A stretch of DNA of 55,950 nt from Dysgonomonas sp. Marseille-P4677 (GTDB lineage: Bacteria > Bacteroidota > Bacteroidia > Bacteroidales > Dysgonomonadaceae), in contig NZ_JAEPKU010000013.1 of assembly GCF_016652235.1 (NCBI RefSeq), forward strand, positions 1 to 55,950, read 5' to 3'. The notes under the pieces were generated by a model. It did not search any database, was not told the DNA's origin, and saw nothing but the letters and a program-made list of their open reading frames with translations. Position numbers and translations under genes: made by a program. Positions 40,450 to 50,587 of the stretch are shown here, one piece after another. Positions within the stretch are counted from its first letter, which is position 1. Each line of letters begins with the position of its first letter.

Positions 40450-42570
40450 TTATTTGATTATTTTCAATTCTTCTATAAGTCGTGGACATTTCATCACTTT
40501 ATCTATTGTGTATAGTACATAGCGGATATCTACGCTAATAGTACGTTGTACCTCCGGTTCGAAAACGATGTCACCGCTTAAGGCTTCCCAGTTTCCGTCA
40601 AAAGCCAAGCCTATAAGCTGCGCTTTACCATTAAATACAGGGCTACCCGAGTTTCCTCCTGTAATGTCGTTGTTGGATAGGAAGTTCACATGCATTTTAC
40701 CATCTGTATCTGCATATTGTCCAAAATCACCACCTTTCAGATCGTTTAGGATATATTGCTGTACGGCAAATTCAGGATCATTGGGGTTTTCTTTTTCCAA
40801 TACACCTTTCGATGTAGAATAATAGTCGTATGTGACAGCGTCTGCCGGTTTATAACCTCCAATAGAGCCATAGCTCAGACGTTGGGTGAAATTTGCGTCA
40901 GGAGAGAATGTTTTATCCGGTTCCATTTCCATTAGCCCTGCCATAAATAAGCGCTCGCCTTTATCTATCTGAGTGTAATATTCTCCGGCTTCTTTTTGTA
41001 GTAATTTAAGGCAAGGTTCCAATGCTTTAGAAAGTTCTATTGCTGGGTCTTTGTCCACGTCTTTTGCTTTTCCATTAGAAATAAGGGCAACTACACCATC
41101 AAGAGTGGTAAGCTTAGTGTTCTTAAAGAACCAGTCTGCATATTTATCGTAGTCACCTTTAAATTTCTTATTGATTGTTTCATATATTGCAGGTCGGTAT
41201 TCAGCAGGAACACGTTCTGCATAAAGCTTTAATAATACAGGCATTACTTTACGATCCAGAGACGGTTCGTAATCCTTATAAGCATTTGTCATGCGAGCTC
41301 TCAATTCTTCCGCTTTATCCGCCTCATCCATTTTGTTTACGAACAATGCGGTGTTAGCAAAGCGAACCATTTCTATTCCATTGTAAAATGTTTCGAACAA
41401 ATAGGTTTGAATCTCACTTGTTCTCATTGTAGATGTGTATCCTTCTTTTAGCATAGGAAGCACCTCTCCATATTTTGCAGACTTGCCGGAAGCTGAAATC
41501 CATTCGCCAAATTTGGTTTCCAGATCTTCTTTATTCTTTATTACTCCTAACTTTGCAATAGCTTCGTTCATACCCATTGCGTTTTTCCAATAGTTAGAAC
41601 TTCCTGCATATTTAGAAGCATATTTAATACGTACAGCATCGCTGGCATTCATTGCTTTTTTCCATATCTCTTGTTTGGCTCCACGAACCTCTATACGAGG
41701 TTTGTGTTGTGATTCTACCATTTGATTGATTCCCCAAGAAGACATATAACGTTCTGTACTACCCGGATAACCAATAGTCATTGCATAGTCTTTATCCTTA
41801 AATCCTTGTACAGATACAGGCACTGAGTATTTAGGTGAGTAAGGAACATTGTCAGGACTATAATTTGCAGCTTTATTATCTTTGTTGGCATACACACGGA
41901 ATACAGAGAAATCGCCTGTGTGTCTTGGCCACATCCAGTTGTCAGTCTCCCCTCCGAATTTACCAATCGAAGATGGTGGGGTAAAAACTAATCTTACGTC
42001 TTTGAATACTTCGTATACAACCAAATAATACTTGTTGTGAGAGTAGAAAGGGACAACCTCGGCACGAATAAATTCATTTATCTTACTTTTTTCTATGCAA
42101 ATGTTTGATAATGAATCTATTTTTTGATCACGTGTACTTTCGTCATCGTCGGGTGATAATGTAGATGTTACAAAGTCTGTCACATCTTCTGTTTTTTGCA
42201 AGAATGAAACGGTAAGTCCTTCTGCCGGCAATTCTTCACTAAAAGATTGACTAACGAATCCATCCTTCAGGTAATCGTGTTCTACAGAACTTAACTTTTG
42301 AATATCACCGTATCCGCAATGGTGATTGGTAAAAATAAGCCCTTTCTCAGAAACAGCGACACCGGTACATCCACGTCCAAAAATAACGACTGCATCTTTT
42401 AACGAAGGATTGGTTTCACTATATATACTATCGGTAGGGAATGAAAAGCCCAACTCTTGCATTCGGGCAAAACTTTGTTTGTTTAATTCTTTCAGTAGCC
42501 ACATGCCTTCGTCGGCTTTGATAAGTAATGCCGAAAGCAATAACACTGAAAATAAAAATATTTTTCTCAT
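40450..42570 (-). CDS. S46-family dipeptidyl-peptidase, DPP7-like
   Basis: 706 residues with a signal peptide (LLSALLIKAD). This periplasmic exopeptidase removes dipeptides from peptide N-termini and feeds amino-acid uptake in Bacteroidetes. The chymotrypsin-like domain shows His84 in TNHHCGYGD and Ser641 in GGNSGSPVFNG. The catalytic Asp should be near TGDFSVFRVY, around 220. The residue 18 after the catalytic Ser is Gly659. In Porphyromonas enzymes the equivalent position is Gly in DPP7 (hydrophobic P1) and Arg in DPP11 (acidic P1), so DPP7-like specificity is inferred. A helical insert between the halves is typical. Confidence 0.92.
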   Translation of the reverse strand: MRKIFLFSVLLLSALLIKADEGMWLLKELNKQSFARMQELGFSFPTDSIYSETNPSLKDAVVIFGRGCTGVAVSEKGLIFTNHHCGYGDIQKLSSVEHDYLKDGFVSQSFSEELPAEGLTVSFLQKTEDVTDFVTSTLSPDDDESTRDQKIDSLSNICIEKSKINEFIRAEVVPFYSHNKYYLVVYEVFKDVRLVFTPPSSIGKFGGETDNWMWPRHTGDFSVFRVYANKDNKAANYSPDNVPYSPKYSVPVSVQGFKDKDYAMTIGYPGSTERYMSSWGINQMVESQHKPRIEVRGAKQEIWKKAMNASDAVRIKYASKYAGSSNYWKNAMGMNEAIAKLGVIKNKEDLETKFGEWISASGKSAKYGEVLPMLKEGYTSTMRTSEIQTYLFETFYNGIEMVRFANTALFVNKMDEADKAEELRARMTNAYKDYEPSLDRKVMPVLLKLYAERVPAEYRPAIYETINKKFKGDYDKYADWFFKNTKLTTLDGVVALISNGKAKDVDKDPAIELSKALEPCLKLLQKEAGEYYTQIDKGERLFMAGLMEMEPDKTFSPDANFTQRLSYGSIGGYKPADAVTYDYYSTSKGVLEKENPNDPEFAVQQYILNDLKGGDFGQYADTDGKMHVNFLSNNDITGGNSGSPVFNGKAQLIGLAFDGNWEALSGDIVFEPEVQRTISVDIRYVLYTIDKVMKCPRLIEELKIIK

Positions 42571-42601
42571 TAGTTTTTATAATTATATATTGATTAATTA
42601 A

Positions 42602-44116
42602 TTATTTAGCGTTTTTATGTTTAAAGTATCTGTTTATAAAAGGAATCTCGCTTAAAGGCAAATCTCTTTTTATGACGATTGCTGTAAATGCAATGAGGAA
42701 TAAAGTACGATACCCTAAACGTAGGACTTCATTGTCAATAGTAGGGTACATGGCCGTAATATAAAATACTATAGCCAATATAAAATATAGGAATATATTT
42801 TTTACATCATATTTGATAGGAAAATATTTCTGTCCTATCGAATAAGATATCAATACAAGGATAAGATTACAGATAAAAGTAGCCCAAGCACTGGCTATAT
42901 ATCCATAGATAGGAACAAGAATGATATTCATTGCTACTTGGATAATACATCCTAATATTGAAAAATAAGCTCCATATTTTGTTTTGTCTGTCAGTTTATA
43001 CCATACAGATAGATTAAAGTAAACCCCAAATAGAATTTCTCCCATCATGGCAATAGGTACAATGACTATTCCCACAGTATAATTTTCACTGATAATATAT
43101 TTTATAATGTCAAGATAAAACATTACCCCAAGGAAGACAAGCAAAGCAAATATTATGAAAAACTTCATTGCATCGGCATAAGCCTTTGTATTACCATCGT
43201 TCTTGTTCTTGCTGAAAAAGAAAGGTTCATAAGCGTATCTGAATGCTTGTGTAAACATGGTAATGATAACCGTTATTTTTATACAAGCCGAATAGATTCC
43301 TAATTGGTTGAATGCCTCTTCTTTACTGTCGAAAAGAAACGGATAAGTCAATTGGGCTACTGCCTGATTGATAACTCCGGCCAATCCCAATATTAATAGG
43401 GGAAATGAATATTTTAATATACGACGTAATAAAGCTGGATCGAACTGAAATTTTAGATTTTTCATTGTATTCGGTATCAGCATAATAAGTACAGCCAATG
43501 TCGAAATCAAATTAGCAAGGAATATGTAACCGATGCCGATATCCTGATGATAGAATTTATTTAATATAAAATCAGGATAACTTTTACTTAACCATGGACA
43601 TACAACAAGGAAAAGTACATTGAAAAGTATATTAAAGAATATAAATGCTAATTTGAGGGTTGCAAATCGTATAGGCCTTTTTTGATATCTCAGGTAAGCG
43701 AAGGGGATTACCATAAAGGCATCTAAGGCGACTACTATAGCCATGATCATTATATGTTCTCTATGATCGGTGTATTGCATCCATTCCGATATGGGGCCGA
43801 TAAAAGAAAAACAAAAAAGAATAAATAAAAGGGATGTTGTACCTAATGATATAAGCGATGTAGAATAGACCTTGTCCGAATTTTCATCTTGTTTATTCAT
43901 AAAACGGAAAAAGCTGGTTTCCATACCATAGGTTAATAGGACGAAAAATAAAGCCGTGAAACCTAAGATGTAGTTGACTTGTCCGTATTCTGAGGGATTC
44001 GTAAAAATATATACATGAAGTGGTACTAAACAATAATTAAGAAGTCGCCCGACAATACTACTCAATCCGTAGATTGCAGTATCTTTTGCCAAACTTTTCA
44101 TTCCGCTTCCCGCCAT
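42602..44116 (-). CDS. Oligosaccharide flippase family protein (Wzx-like)
   Basis: 504 residues with about 14 predicted membrane segments, for example FALLVFLGVMFYLDIIKYI-type stretches throughout. The N-terminus fits the polysaccharide-transport family (DTAIYGLSSIVGRLLNYCLV). These proteins move undecaprenyl-linked glycans across the inner membrane. Unlike most, it is not in a glycan gene cluster here: neighbours are a peptidase and an acyl-CoA synthetase. The start could be Met1 or Met6. It lies 31 nt upstream of the S46 peptidase gene on the same strand and may be co-transcribed. Confidence 0.88.
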   Translation of the reverse strand: MAGSGMKSLAKDTAIYGLSSIVGRLLNYCLVPLHVYIFTNPSEYGQVNYILGFTALFFVLLTYGMETSFFRFMNKQDENSDKVYSTSLISLGTTSLLFILFCFSFIGPISEWMQYTDHREHIMIMAIVVALDAFMVIPFAYLRYQKRPIRFATLKLAFIFFNILFNVLFLVVCPWLSKSYPDFILNKFYHQDIGIGYIFLANLISTLAVLIMLIPNTMKNLKFQFDPALLRRILKYSFPLLILGLAGVINQAVAQLTYPFLFDSKEEAFNQLGIYSACIKITVIITMFTQAFRYAYEPFFFSKNKNDGNTKAYADAMKFFIIFALLVFLGVMFYLDIIKYIISENYTVGIVIVPIAMMGEILFGVYFNLSVWYKLTDKTKYGAYFSILGCIIQVAMNIILVPIYGYIASAWATFICNLILVLISYSIGQKYFPIKYDVKNIFLYFILAIVFYITAMYPTIDNEVLRLGYRTLFLIAFTAIVIKRDLPLSEIPFINRYFKHKNAK

Positions 44117-44334
44117 AGATAAAAATTTAGCTACAAAAATAGTAAAATAAGTTAGGAGTTTTTGTCTATGTGTTATAACTTTTTGTTTCGTTCTGTAAAG
44201 CGAATTGTCATATTGTAATTAATTATTGTGTTTTGTAAGAATCTTATATCAGGAGCTTATTGGTTGTTTGGATAATAGCTGTCTGTGCAATTATAAAAAG
44301 TGTCTGTAGATAACGTTTTTTTCATATTTAAAAC

Positions 44335-44342
44335 TAACTTTG
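44335..44342 (+). promoter_or_regulatory. Candidate promoter -7 element of the acyl-CoA synthetase gene
   Basis: TAACTTTG matches TAnnTTTG, 30 nt before the ATG. No clear -33 TTG at the expected position. Confidence 0.5.
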
Positions 44343-44372
44343 CAACAGTAAATAAATCAAAAAGAAACCTCC

Positions 44373-46181
44373 ATGAATTATTATCATCTGTCTATTTTAG
44401 TACATCGTCAGGCCACCAGGTATGGTAGAAAAACAGCTCTGAAGTATAGAAATCCATATGAGAAAAAATGGAAAAGTATATCTTGGAAAAAGTTTTCTGA
44501 AAATGTAATGAAAACAGCCTGGGCTATGGCTGAAATTGGAGTTGAGGAAGGCGATAAAATTGCAGTTTATTCGCAAAATATGCCACCATATTTATTTACT
44601 GATTTTGCCTCATATGCCAATCGTTGTGTATCTGTTCCTATCTATGCAACATCATCGCCTACGCAGGTGGAATATATTGTGAATGATGCCAATGTGAAAT
44701 TACTTTTTGCCGGGGAACAATTTCAATATAATAATGCGTTTAAGGTACAGCAGAACTCCTCTGTTCTTAAACGGATCATTGTTTTTGACAAAAATGTAAA
44801 GTTACATGCTGAAGATAAGACATCCCTCTACTTCGAGGATTTTATGGCTTCGGGTGAAAACTCCAATGCAGAGGTAGCAGTTCGCGTGCGTATGAAGTCA
44901 AGACAAGATGATGATATTGCATGTATAATCTACACATCGGGAACAACAGGTGAACCTAAAGGAGTTGTAATACCTCATTCATGCTTCCTGCAAGTATTTA
45001 AGATTCATGATATTCGTCTGACAATGACTTCGAATAAGGATGTGTCGATGAATTTCCTTCCTTTGGCTCATATTTTCGAGAGAGCTTGGACTTGTTATGC
45101 GATCCATAAGGGGATGACCATTGCTATTAATCAGGACGCAAAAGAAATTCAGAAATCGATAAAACAAGTGAAGCCTACAATTATGTGTAGTGTTCCTCGT
45201 TTTTGGGAAAAGGTATATGCAGGTGTAGATGAAAAGATTTCAGAATCTACCGGAATAATGAAGTGGTTATACACTCATTCTATCAAGACGGGGAAGAAAT
45301 ATAATCTTGACTACAAAAACAAAGGTATCCGTGCTCCATTTGGAACAAGAGTAAAATTCTTTTTATATAATAATACTGTCTTTCGTATTCTCAAGATGGT
45401 GATAGGTATTGAGAAAGGAAATATTTTCCCTTGTGCCGGAGCTCCGTTGTCTGATTCTATTATTGAGTTTCTGCATTCTGTAAATATTCCTATTGTTATA
45501 GGATATGGACTCACCGAAACTACTGCTACAGTTAGTTTTTATCCCGAAAAGGGCTATGTTATAGAATCTATTGGTACTCTTATGCCGGAAGTAGATGTGA
45601 AAATCGATTCGCAGAATAACGAAATTCTGGTGAAAGGAAAAACTGTAATGCGCGAATATTATAACAAGCCCGAAGAAACAGCAAAAAGCTTTACCGAAGA
45701 TGGCTATTTTCGTACTGGTGATGCAGGGCGCTTGGAAGGTAATGTCTTGTATATAACAGAACGTATTAAAGATCTTTTCAAGACAGCTAATGGTAAATAT
45801 ATAGCTCCTCAGGCAATCGAAACAAAGGTTGGAGAAGATAAGTTTATTGACATGATTGCAGTTATTGCCGATGAACGTAAATTTGTGAGTGCTCTTATTG
45901 TTCCCGATTATAAAGCTCTTGAAGAATATGCTATTTCTCAAAATATCAGCTACAATGAAATTGAGGACTTATTCTCGAATGTAGATATTCTGCGGATGCT
46001 TGACGGACGTATCGAATTGCTGCAGGCAACTTTTGCTCCTTACGAGAAGATTAAGAAATATAGACTTCTATCCGAACCATTTACTATGGAAGGTGGTGAG
46101 TTGACCAACACGCTGAAAATTAAGCGTAAATTTGTTGCTGAAAAATATAAGAATCTTATTGATAAGATGTATCAGGAATAA
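44373..46181 (+). CDS. Long-chain-fatty-acid--CoA ligase
   Basis: 602 residues of the AMP-forming (ANL) superfamily. It activates long-chain fatty acids to acyl-CoA by an acyl-adenylate. The phosphate-binding loop is YTSGTTGEPKG (about residue 189-199). A later GYGLTETTATV holds the acyl-binding/adenylate motif, and RTGDAGRLEGN with ERIKDLFKTANGKYI (about 445-480) covers the hinge and catalytic Lys region. The bacterial type lacks the long insert of FadD proteins from Proteobacteria and resembles Bacteroidetes FAA1-like enzymes. It is followed by hemW with 32 nt between, so co-transcription is likely. Confidence 0.93.
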   Translation: MNYYHLSILVHRQATRYGRKTALKYRNPYEKKWKSISWKKFSENVMKTAWAMAEIGVEEGDKIAVYSQNMPPYLFTDFASYANRCVSVPIYATSSPTQVEYIVNDANVKLLFAGEQFQYNNAFKVQQNSSVLKRIIVFDKNVKLHAEDKTSLYFEDFMASGENSNAEVAVRVRMKSRQDDDIACIIYTSGTTGEPKGVVIPHSCFLQVFKIHDIRLTMTSNKDVSMNFLPLAHIFERAWTCYAIHKGMTIAINQDAKEIQKSIKQVKPTIMCSVPRFWEKVYAGVDEKISESTGIMKWLYTHSIKTGKKYNLDYKNKGIRAPFGTRVKFFLYNNTVFRILKMVIGIEKGNIFPCAGAPLSDSIIEFLHSVNIPIVIGYGLTETTATVSFYPEKGYVIESIGTLMPEVDVKIDSQNNEILVKGKTVMREYYNKPEETAKSFTEDGYFRTGDAGRLEGNVLYITERIKDLFKTANGKYIAPQAIETKVGEDKFIDMIAVIADERKFVSALIVPDYKALEEYAISQNISYNEIEDLFSNVDILRMLDGRIELLQATFAPYEKIKKYRLLSEPFTMEGGELTNTLKIKRKFVAEKYKNLIDKMYQE

Positions 46182-46213
46182 GTAAACTAAGTATTTAGTG
46201 ATACTTTAAAATA

Positions 46214-47344
46214 ATGGCAGGTATATATATACATGTTCCTTTCTGTAAGACAAGGTGTATTTACTGTGATTTCTACACACGTACCGATATGTCACCGAAG
46301 CTTAATTATGTTGCTTCTGTATGTAAAGAAATCGAACTACGAAAAAATTATATTTCGGATGAAACAGTTGACACAATCTATTTTGGAGGAGGAACACCTT
46401 CTCAACTTTCCTTCGAAGACTTTTATCGTATATTCGAAACTATTTTAAAGAATTTCGATGTATCGCCTAATGCGGAAATAACGATGGAAGCAAATCCCGA
46501 TGATTTGGATATTCGATATTTAGAAGCATTGAAGAATCTTCCTTTCAATCGTTTAAGTATGGGGGTGCAAAGCTTTGATGATAATGAATTGAGATTCCTG
46601 AAACGGAGGCATTCATCAGAAAAGGCGATAGAAGGAGTAAATGCTTGTAAGGCATTGGGCTATGATAATATTAGCATCGATCTTATGTATGGTCTCCCCA
46701 ATCAGACAATGGATATTTGGAACAAGAATCTAGATAAAGCTATATCTCTTGATATACAACACATTTCGTCCTATCACCTGATATATGAACAAGGAACCCG
46801 TTTGTATCGTTTGTTCAAACTCGGGGATGTAAAAGCAGTTGATGAAGAATTGAGTGTTGAGATGTTTTCTGTAATGATAGATAAGTTAACTTCAGCCGGA
46901 TTCGAACATTATGAGATATCCAATTTTGCAAAGGATAGGCTTTATTCGAAGCATAATAGCTCATATTGGTTGGGTGAAAAATATCTTGGTTTAGGGCCGG
47001 CGGCACATTCTTTTGATGGACAGGATCGAGCTTGGAATATTCCTTCTATATCTAAATATATAGTAAAGATAGGAGAGGGGAAACTTCCTTTAGAGATTGA
47101 AAATTTGGATAAGAATACTCGTTACAATGATTTTATTCTTACAGGGATGCGTACAATGTGGGGAGTAAACTTGTTAGAATTGGAAAGACTATTTGGGGTG
47201 GCTTTAAGGGATTATTGTCTGAAAAATGTACAAAAGTATATTGAGGAAGGCTTTGTGTGTAGAAATAAAGAAATATTGACGTTGACGCGAGGTGGCATTT
47301 TTATATCGGATGGAATAATGAGTGATTTGATGTGGGTAGACTGA
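46214..47344 (+). CDS. hemW: Radical SAM heme chaperone HemW
   Basis: 376 residues. The N-terminal CxxxCxxC cluster (CKTRCIYC, residues 11-18) binds a [4Fe-4S] with SAM. A Gly-rich FGGGTPSQL follows (about 58-66), then NPDDL and LSMGVQSFDD (about 118-127) typical of the HemN/HemW class. HemW lacks the oxygen-independent coproporphyrinogen oxidase activity of HemN and inserts heme into proteins; older annotations use hemN. The length (376) and a start with only a short N-terminal strand before the first Cys support HemW. Confidence 0.92.
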   Translation: MAGIYIHVPFCKTRCIYCDFYTRTDMSPKLNYVASVCKEIELRKNYISDETVDTIYFGGGTPSQLSFEDFYRIFETILKNFDVSPNAEITMEANPDDLDIRYLEALKNLPFNRLSMGVQSFDDNELRFLKRRHSSEKAIEGVNACKALGYDNISIDLMYGLPNQTMDIWNKNLDKAISLDIQHISSYHLIYEQGTRLYRLFKLGDVKAVDEELSVEMFSVMIDKLTSAGFEHYEISNFAKDRLYSKHNSSYWLGEKYLGLGPAAHSFDGQDRAWNIPSISKYIVKIGEGKLPLEIENLDKNTRYNDFILTGMRTMWGVNLLELERLFGVALRDYCLKNVQKYIEEGFVCRNKEILTLTRGGIFISDGIMSDLMWVD

Positions 47345-47366
47345 CCTGATTATCTTATTAAAATAA

Positions 47367-47397
47367 AAAAAGCTCCAAACTAATGTTTGGAGCTTTT
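47367..47397. terminator. Bidirectional terminator between hemW and rpsP
   Basis: A 13-bp inverted repeat around AGCTCCAAAC/GTTTGGAGCT with loop TAAT has A-rich left and T-rich right flanks, so it can end the convergent hemW and rpsP transcripts. Confidence 0.9.
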
Positions 47398-47420
47398 TGC
47401 TGTGATATTTTTCAATAATC

Positions 47421-47978
47421 TTATTCAGCACTTTTCTCTTCAGCCGGAGCTTCTTCTGTAGCTACTGCTTCAGCCGGAGCAGCCTCTTCGGCAGCGGCTT
47501 CAGCTTTAGCTGCGTTTTCTTCAGCTTTTTTCTGAGCTACTGCTTCAGCTTTAGCTTTGTTAGCTGCAACTTCTGCTTCTAAACGAGCTTTTGCTTCAGC
47601 TTTAGCCTTTGTTTCGTTTTTGTTGATGATAGCTTGAGTGCCTTTTTCTTTGTCTGCTTTCCATGCTTCGAATTTAGCATTAGCGTCAGCTTCAGTAAAT
47701 GCGCCTTTAGCAACACCACCTAGAAGGTGTTTCTTCATTAAAACGCCTTGTTCAGAAAGGATGTTACGAGTAGTGTCAGTAGGTTGAGCACCAACTTGTA
47801 ACCAGTACAAAGCCCTGTCGAAATTTATAGTTATTGTAGCAGGATTTGTGTTCGGGTTATATGAACCAACCTTTTCAATAAATTTTCCATCACGTGGAGC
47901 TCTGCTATCTGCAATGACGATATGATAAAAAGGATAACCTTTCCTTCCTCGTCTTTGTAAACGGATCTTTGTAGCCAT
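47421..47978 (-). CDS. rpsP: 30S ribosomal protein S16 with long C-terminal extension
   Basis: 185 residues against about 82 in E. coli. Residues 1-85 are the S16 fold ([37 protein letters not shown]), which binds 16S rRNA during 30S assembly. A second small conserved segment ([15 protein letters not shown]) follows. The rest, from about residue 115, is a Lys/Ala/Glu-rich predicted helix ending in an acidic tail. Long S16 tails are common in Bacteroidales; their function is not known to me. It is separate from the usual rimM-trmD-rplS genes. Confidence 0.97.
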   Translation of the reverse strand: MATKIRLQRRGRKGYPFYHIVIADSRAPRDGKFIEKVGSYNPNTNPATITINFDRALYWLQVGAQPTDTTRNILSEQGVLMKKHLLGGVAKGAFTEADANAKFEAWKADKEKGTQAIINKNETKAKAEAKARLEAEVAANKAKAEAVAQKKAEENAAKAEAAAEEAAPAEAVATEEAPAEEKSAE

Positions 47979-48097
47979 TTTTCTTTCTTGTTAATTATTA
48001 ATTAATACATAATTGTTATTAGCGGGTGCAAAGATATGAATAAGTTTTTGTTTTATAACAATATATCTTGTATTTGTTCCTTTGTTTCGCAAAAAAA

Positions 48098-48122
48098 AGC
48101 TAAACTCCCATGGAATTTAGCT
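48098..48122 (-). terminator. Terminator of rpsT
   Basis: Arms 48098-48108 and 48112-48122 pair with one mismatch, and are followed on the minus strand by eight T. It lies 34 nt after the rpsT stop. Confidence 0.8.
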
Positions 48123-48155
48123 TCGTCTTTATGTCGACAGTCTTAATTTAGTGTT

Positions 48156-48410
48156 TTAAGCTAGGTTTTTTACGTGAGCAGCTAATTTCGATTTTAAGTT
48201 ACCCGCTTTGTTTTTATGGATAACATTCTTTTTAGCTAATTTGTCAAGCATAGAACAAACCGAAGGGTATTGTGCTTGTGCTTCAGCCTTATCAGTTAAG
48301 GCACGGAACTTTCTAACTGCATTACGAGTTGTTCTTGCCACGTATCTGTTTCTCAAGCGTCTTACTTCTGCTTGTCTGATTCTTTTTTCTGCTGATTTAT
48401 GATTTGCCAT
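48156..48410 (-). CDS. rpsT: 30S ribosomal protein S20
   Basis: 84 residues, very basic and all-helical, with typical opening [19 protein letters not shown] and ending [12 protein letters not shown]. It binds 16S rRNA early in small-subunit assembly. Length is normal. A tRNA-Glu lies 46 nt upstream on the same strand and may share a promoter. Confidence 0.97.
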   Translation of the reverse strand: MANHKSAEKRIRQAEVRRLRNRYVARTTRNAVRKFRALTDKAEAQAQYPSVCSMLDKLAKKNVIHKNKAGNLKSKLAAHVKNLA

Positions 48411-48455
48411 CTTGACTAATCCTTATTTTTTTATAATTATATTTTGTTTTTTTTG

Positions 48456-48527
48456 TAGCCCATAGGGGAGTCGAACCCCTCTTTCAAGAATGAAAATCTT
48501 GCGTCCTAACCGATAGACGAATGGGCC
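48456..48527 (-). tRNA. tRNA-Glu (anticodon UUC)
   Basis: The 72-nt cloverleaf reads from GGCCCATTCG to TATGGGCTA. The anticodon loop TTTTCAT gives UUC, closed by CAAGA/TCTTG, and the T-loop is GTTCGACTC. The first pair is G1-U72, as I recall for Bacteroides tRNA-Glu genes. CCA is not encoded. Confidence 0.95.
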
Positions 48528-48828
48528 ATCCTGTGGAGTTTTCCGTGTTTTCACATCTCGTTTCTCCTTCGATTGCGGATGCAAAGGTAATTCAATTTTG
48601 TTTACATGCAAATAAATGACCATCTTTTTTTTAATTTTATTTTCAGTTTTTTACTATATCATTGATTTACAGGTTTGTTTATTTTGAAAAAAATACTGGC
48701 TTTATGACTGTGTTTTTAGTCTTATATTGAAATAATGAAAAACAGATTCCAGCCTGAAAAAAGAGTATTTATATTTTCCATCATTATAAAGATTGCTTCC
48801 TCTGGATATGACACTAATATTCTACCTT

Positions 48829-48857
48829 GTATTACTCGTCTAAATACTCTATTTTTG
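48829..48857 (+). promoter_or_regulatory. Promoter of the M23 peptidase gene
   Basis: TTG at 48829-48831 and TATTTTTG at 48850-48857 fit -33 and -7 with 18 bp between. The ATG follows 29 nt later. Confidence 0.55.
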
Positions 48858-48886
48858 CATAGCTTTAAACCGAACGAAATAATCAG

Positions 48887-50578
48887 ATGAAGAAATTTTT
48901 TACATTTTTATTTTCTCTATTTACAATTACTTTAGTTGCTCAAATAACATATCGTTCTCCTCTCGATATTCCACTTATTCTCAGTGCAAATTTTGGAGAG
49001 CTTCGACCAAATCATTTTCATTCGGGCATTGACTTTAAAACACAAGGGGGCATAAATAAGCCTGTGTATGCCATCGCCGATGGATATATTTCGCGAATAT
49101 CTGTTTCTCCGTCAGGTTATGGGCTAGCTATATATATAAATCATGCGAATGGGCAAACCAGTGTATATGGGCATTTAGAGAAATTTGTTCCTGCAATTAC
49201 TGAATATGTGAAAGAGAGACAATATGAAAAGGAATCTTATCCGATAGATATAACATTAGATGCTTCGGTATTTCCATTAAAGAAAGGTGATTTGTTCGCA
49301 TATAGTGGTAATACCGGGTCTTCGGGAGGGCCTCATGTACACTTCGAAATAAGAAACACCGAGAATCAGATAGCTCTTGATGCTCTTGAATATTATAAAG
49401 ATAAAATAGATGACAATCTTTCTCCTATAGTAAAAGGTATAGCTGTATATCCCGTTGAAGGAGAAGGGGCTGTAAATGGAGGTAGTGAACCATATCGGCA
49501 GACTGTAGGCGGAGCAACGACTGCAAAGAGAAAAGGAGCAAAAGCGATAGCAGATTCTATTTTTGTATGGGGTAAAATAGGTATTGGCATCCATTCCATC
49601 GACCGAATGACGGGAACTAATAATATATATGGCGTAAAGGCTGTGCGTCTGTTTTGTAATGATAAAGAAATATTCTTCTCGGATATAGTTTCTGTCGATT
49701 TTGGCAATACGAGGATGATTAATAGTATGATCGACTTTGATTATTGGTATAAGAAGAAAGTTTTCTATATGAAATCTTTTATTGAACCAGGAAACAGGTT
49801 GCAGTTCTATAAAACTATAGATAACGGATATATTAATATCAACGAGGGAAAAGCATATAAGCTGAAATACGAACTTACCGATTTGTATGGTAACATTTCC
49901 ACGTATACTTTTTATGTATATGGGAAAAAACAGGATGTTTCTCAGGTGAGGGAATGTACTCAACTAATGGCTTGGGATCGGGATAATTATTACGAAGGTA
50001 ACATGTTCTCTATATCTATACCCAAAGAATCTTTGTATAATAATCTTTGTTTTAACCTAAAACGTACATTAACTAAGGATTATATGTCTGCTATATATGA
50101 AGTTGGAGATGAACATATACCTTTGGATAAGCCTTGTGATATTACTATAAAAATGACCAAAGATACACTTGTCAATAAAGCTCAATATGGCATAGTTCGT
50201 ATCAATGGTGCTCGCGAATCGTGGATTGGAGGCAAATACAATAATGGTGCAATAACTGCTCGTGTTCGCGAATTAGGGAGTGCTTATGCTGTTGCTATCG
50301 ATACTAAAGCACCAGTAATTACTCCGGTTCTTCCTGCAAAATGGGTGGCAAAAGGTGAAATGAAAATACGTGTTTCTGATAATAAGAGTGGAATCTCATC
50401 TTATCGCGGAACAATAGATGGAGACTTTGTTCTGTTCGAACACGATGTAAAGTCACCTGTATATACTTATAAATTCGATTCTAGACGATTGAAAAGAGGT
50501 CAGAATCATAAATTAATATTTACCGCTGCAGATGCTTGCGGCAATGAAAGTAGATATGAATATGAGTTTAAATATTAA
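48887..50578 (+). CDS. M23-family (LytM-like) metallopeptidase, exported
   Basis: 563 residues. The signal peptide (FTITLVAQ) is followed by the LytM domain in the first third: HFHSGIDFKT (His/Asp zinc ligands, about residues 45-54) and GGPHVHFEIR (about 146-155), where the HxH motif supplies the third ligand and general base. The remaining 400 residues are beta-rich, with two or more immunoglobulin-like domains, and end in KYEFKY-type strands. Such proteins cleave or remodel peptidoglycan cross-links in the periplasm. All zinc ligands are present, so it should be active rather than a regulator. Confidence 0.92.
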   Translation: MKKFFTFLFSLFTITLVAQITYRSPLDIPLILSANFGELRPNHFHSGIDFKTQGGINKPVYAIADGYISRISVSPSGYGLAIYINHANGQTSVYGHLEKFVPAITEYVKERQYEKESYPIDITLDASVFPLKKGDLFAYSGNTGSSGGPHVHFEIRNTENQIALDALEYYKDKIDDNLSPIVKGIAVYPVEGEGAVNGGSEPYRQTVGGATTAKRKGAKAIADSIFVWGKIGIGIHSIDRMTGTNNIYGVKAVRLFCNDKEIFFSDIVSVDFGNTRMINSMIDFDYWYKKKVFYMKSFIEPGNRLQFYKTIDNGYININEGKAYKLKYELTDLYGNISTYTFYVYGKKQDVSQVRECTQLMAWDRDNYYEGNMFSISIPKESLYNNLCFNLKRTLTKDYMSAIYEVGDEHIPLDKPCDITIKMTKDTLVNKAQYGIVRINGARESWIGGKYNNGAITARVRELGSAYAVAIDTKAPVITPVLPAKWVAKGEMKIRVSDNKSGISSYRGTIDGDFVLFEHDVKSPVYTYKFDSRRLKRGQNHKLIFTAADACGNESRYEYEFKY

Positions 50579-50587
50579 ATTATAGGT

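Noticed and set aside
45363-45941. 192-codon leftward frame inside the acyl-CoA synthetase gene
   Set aside because: It is a shadow of a gene with intact ANL motifs; composition is Phe/Cys-rich and unlike a protein.
49277-49963. 228-codon leftward frame inside the M23 peptidase gene
   Set aside because: It is a shadow of a well-supported gene. The product is Ile/Tyr-rich without domain features.
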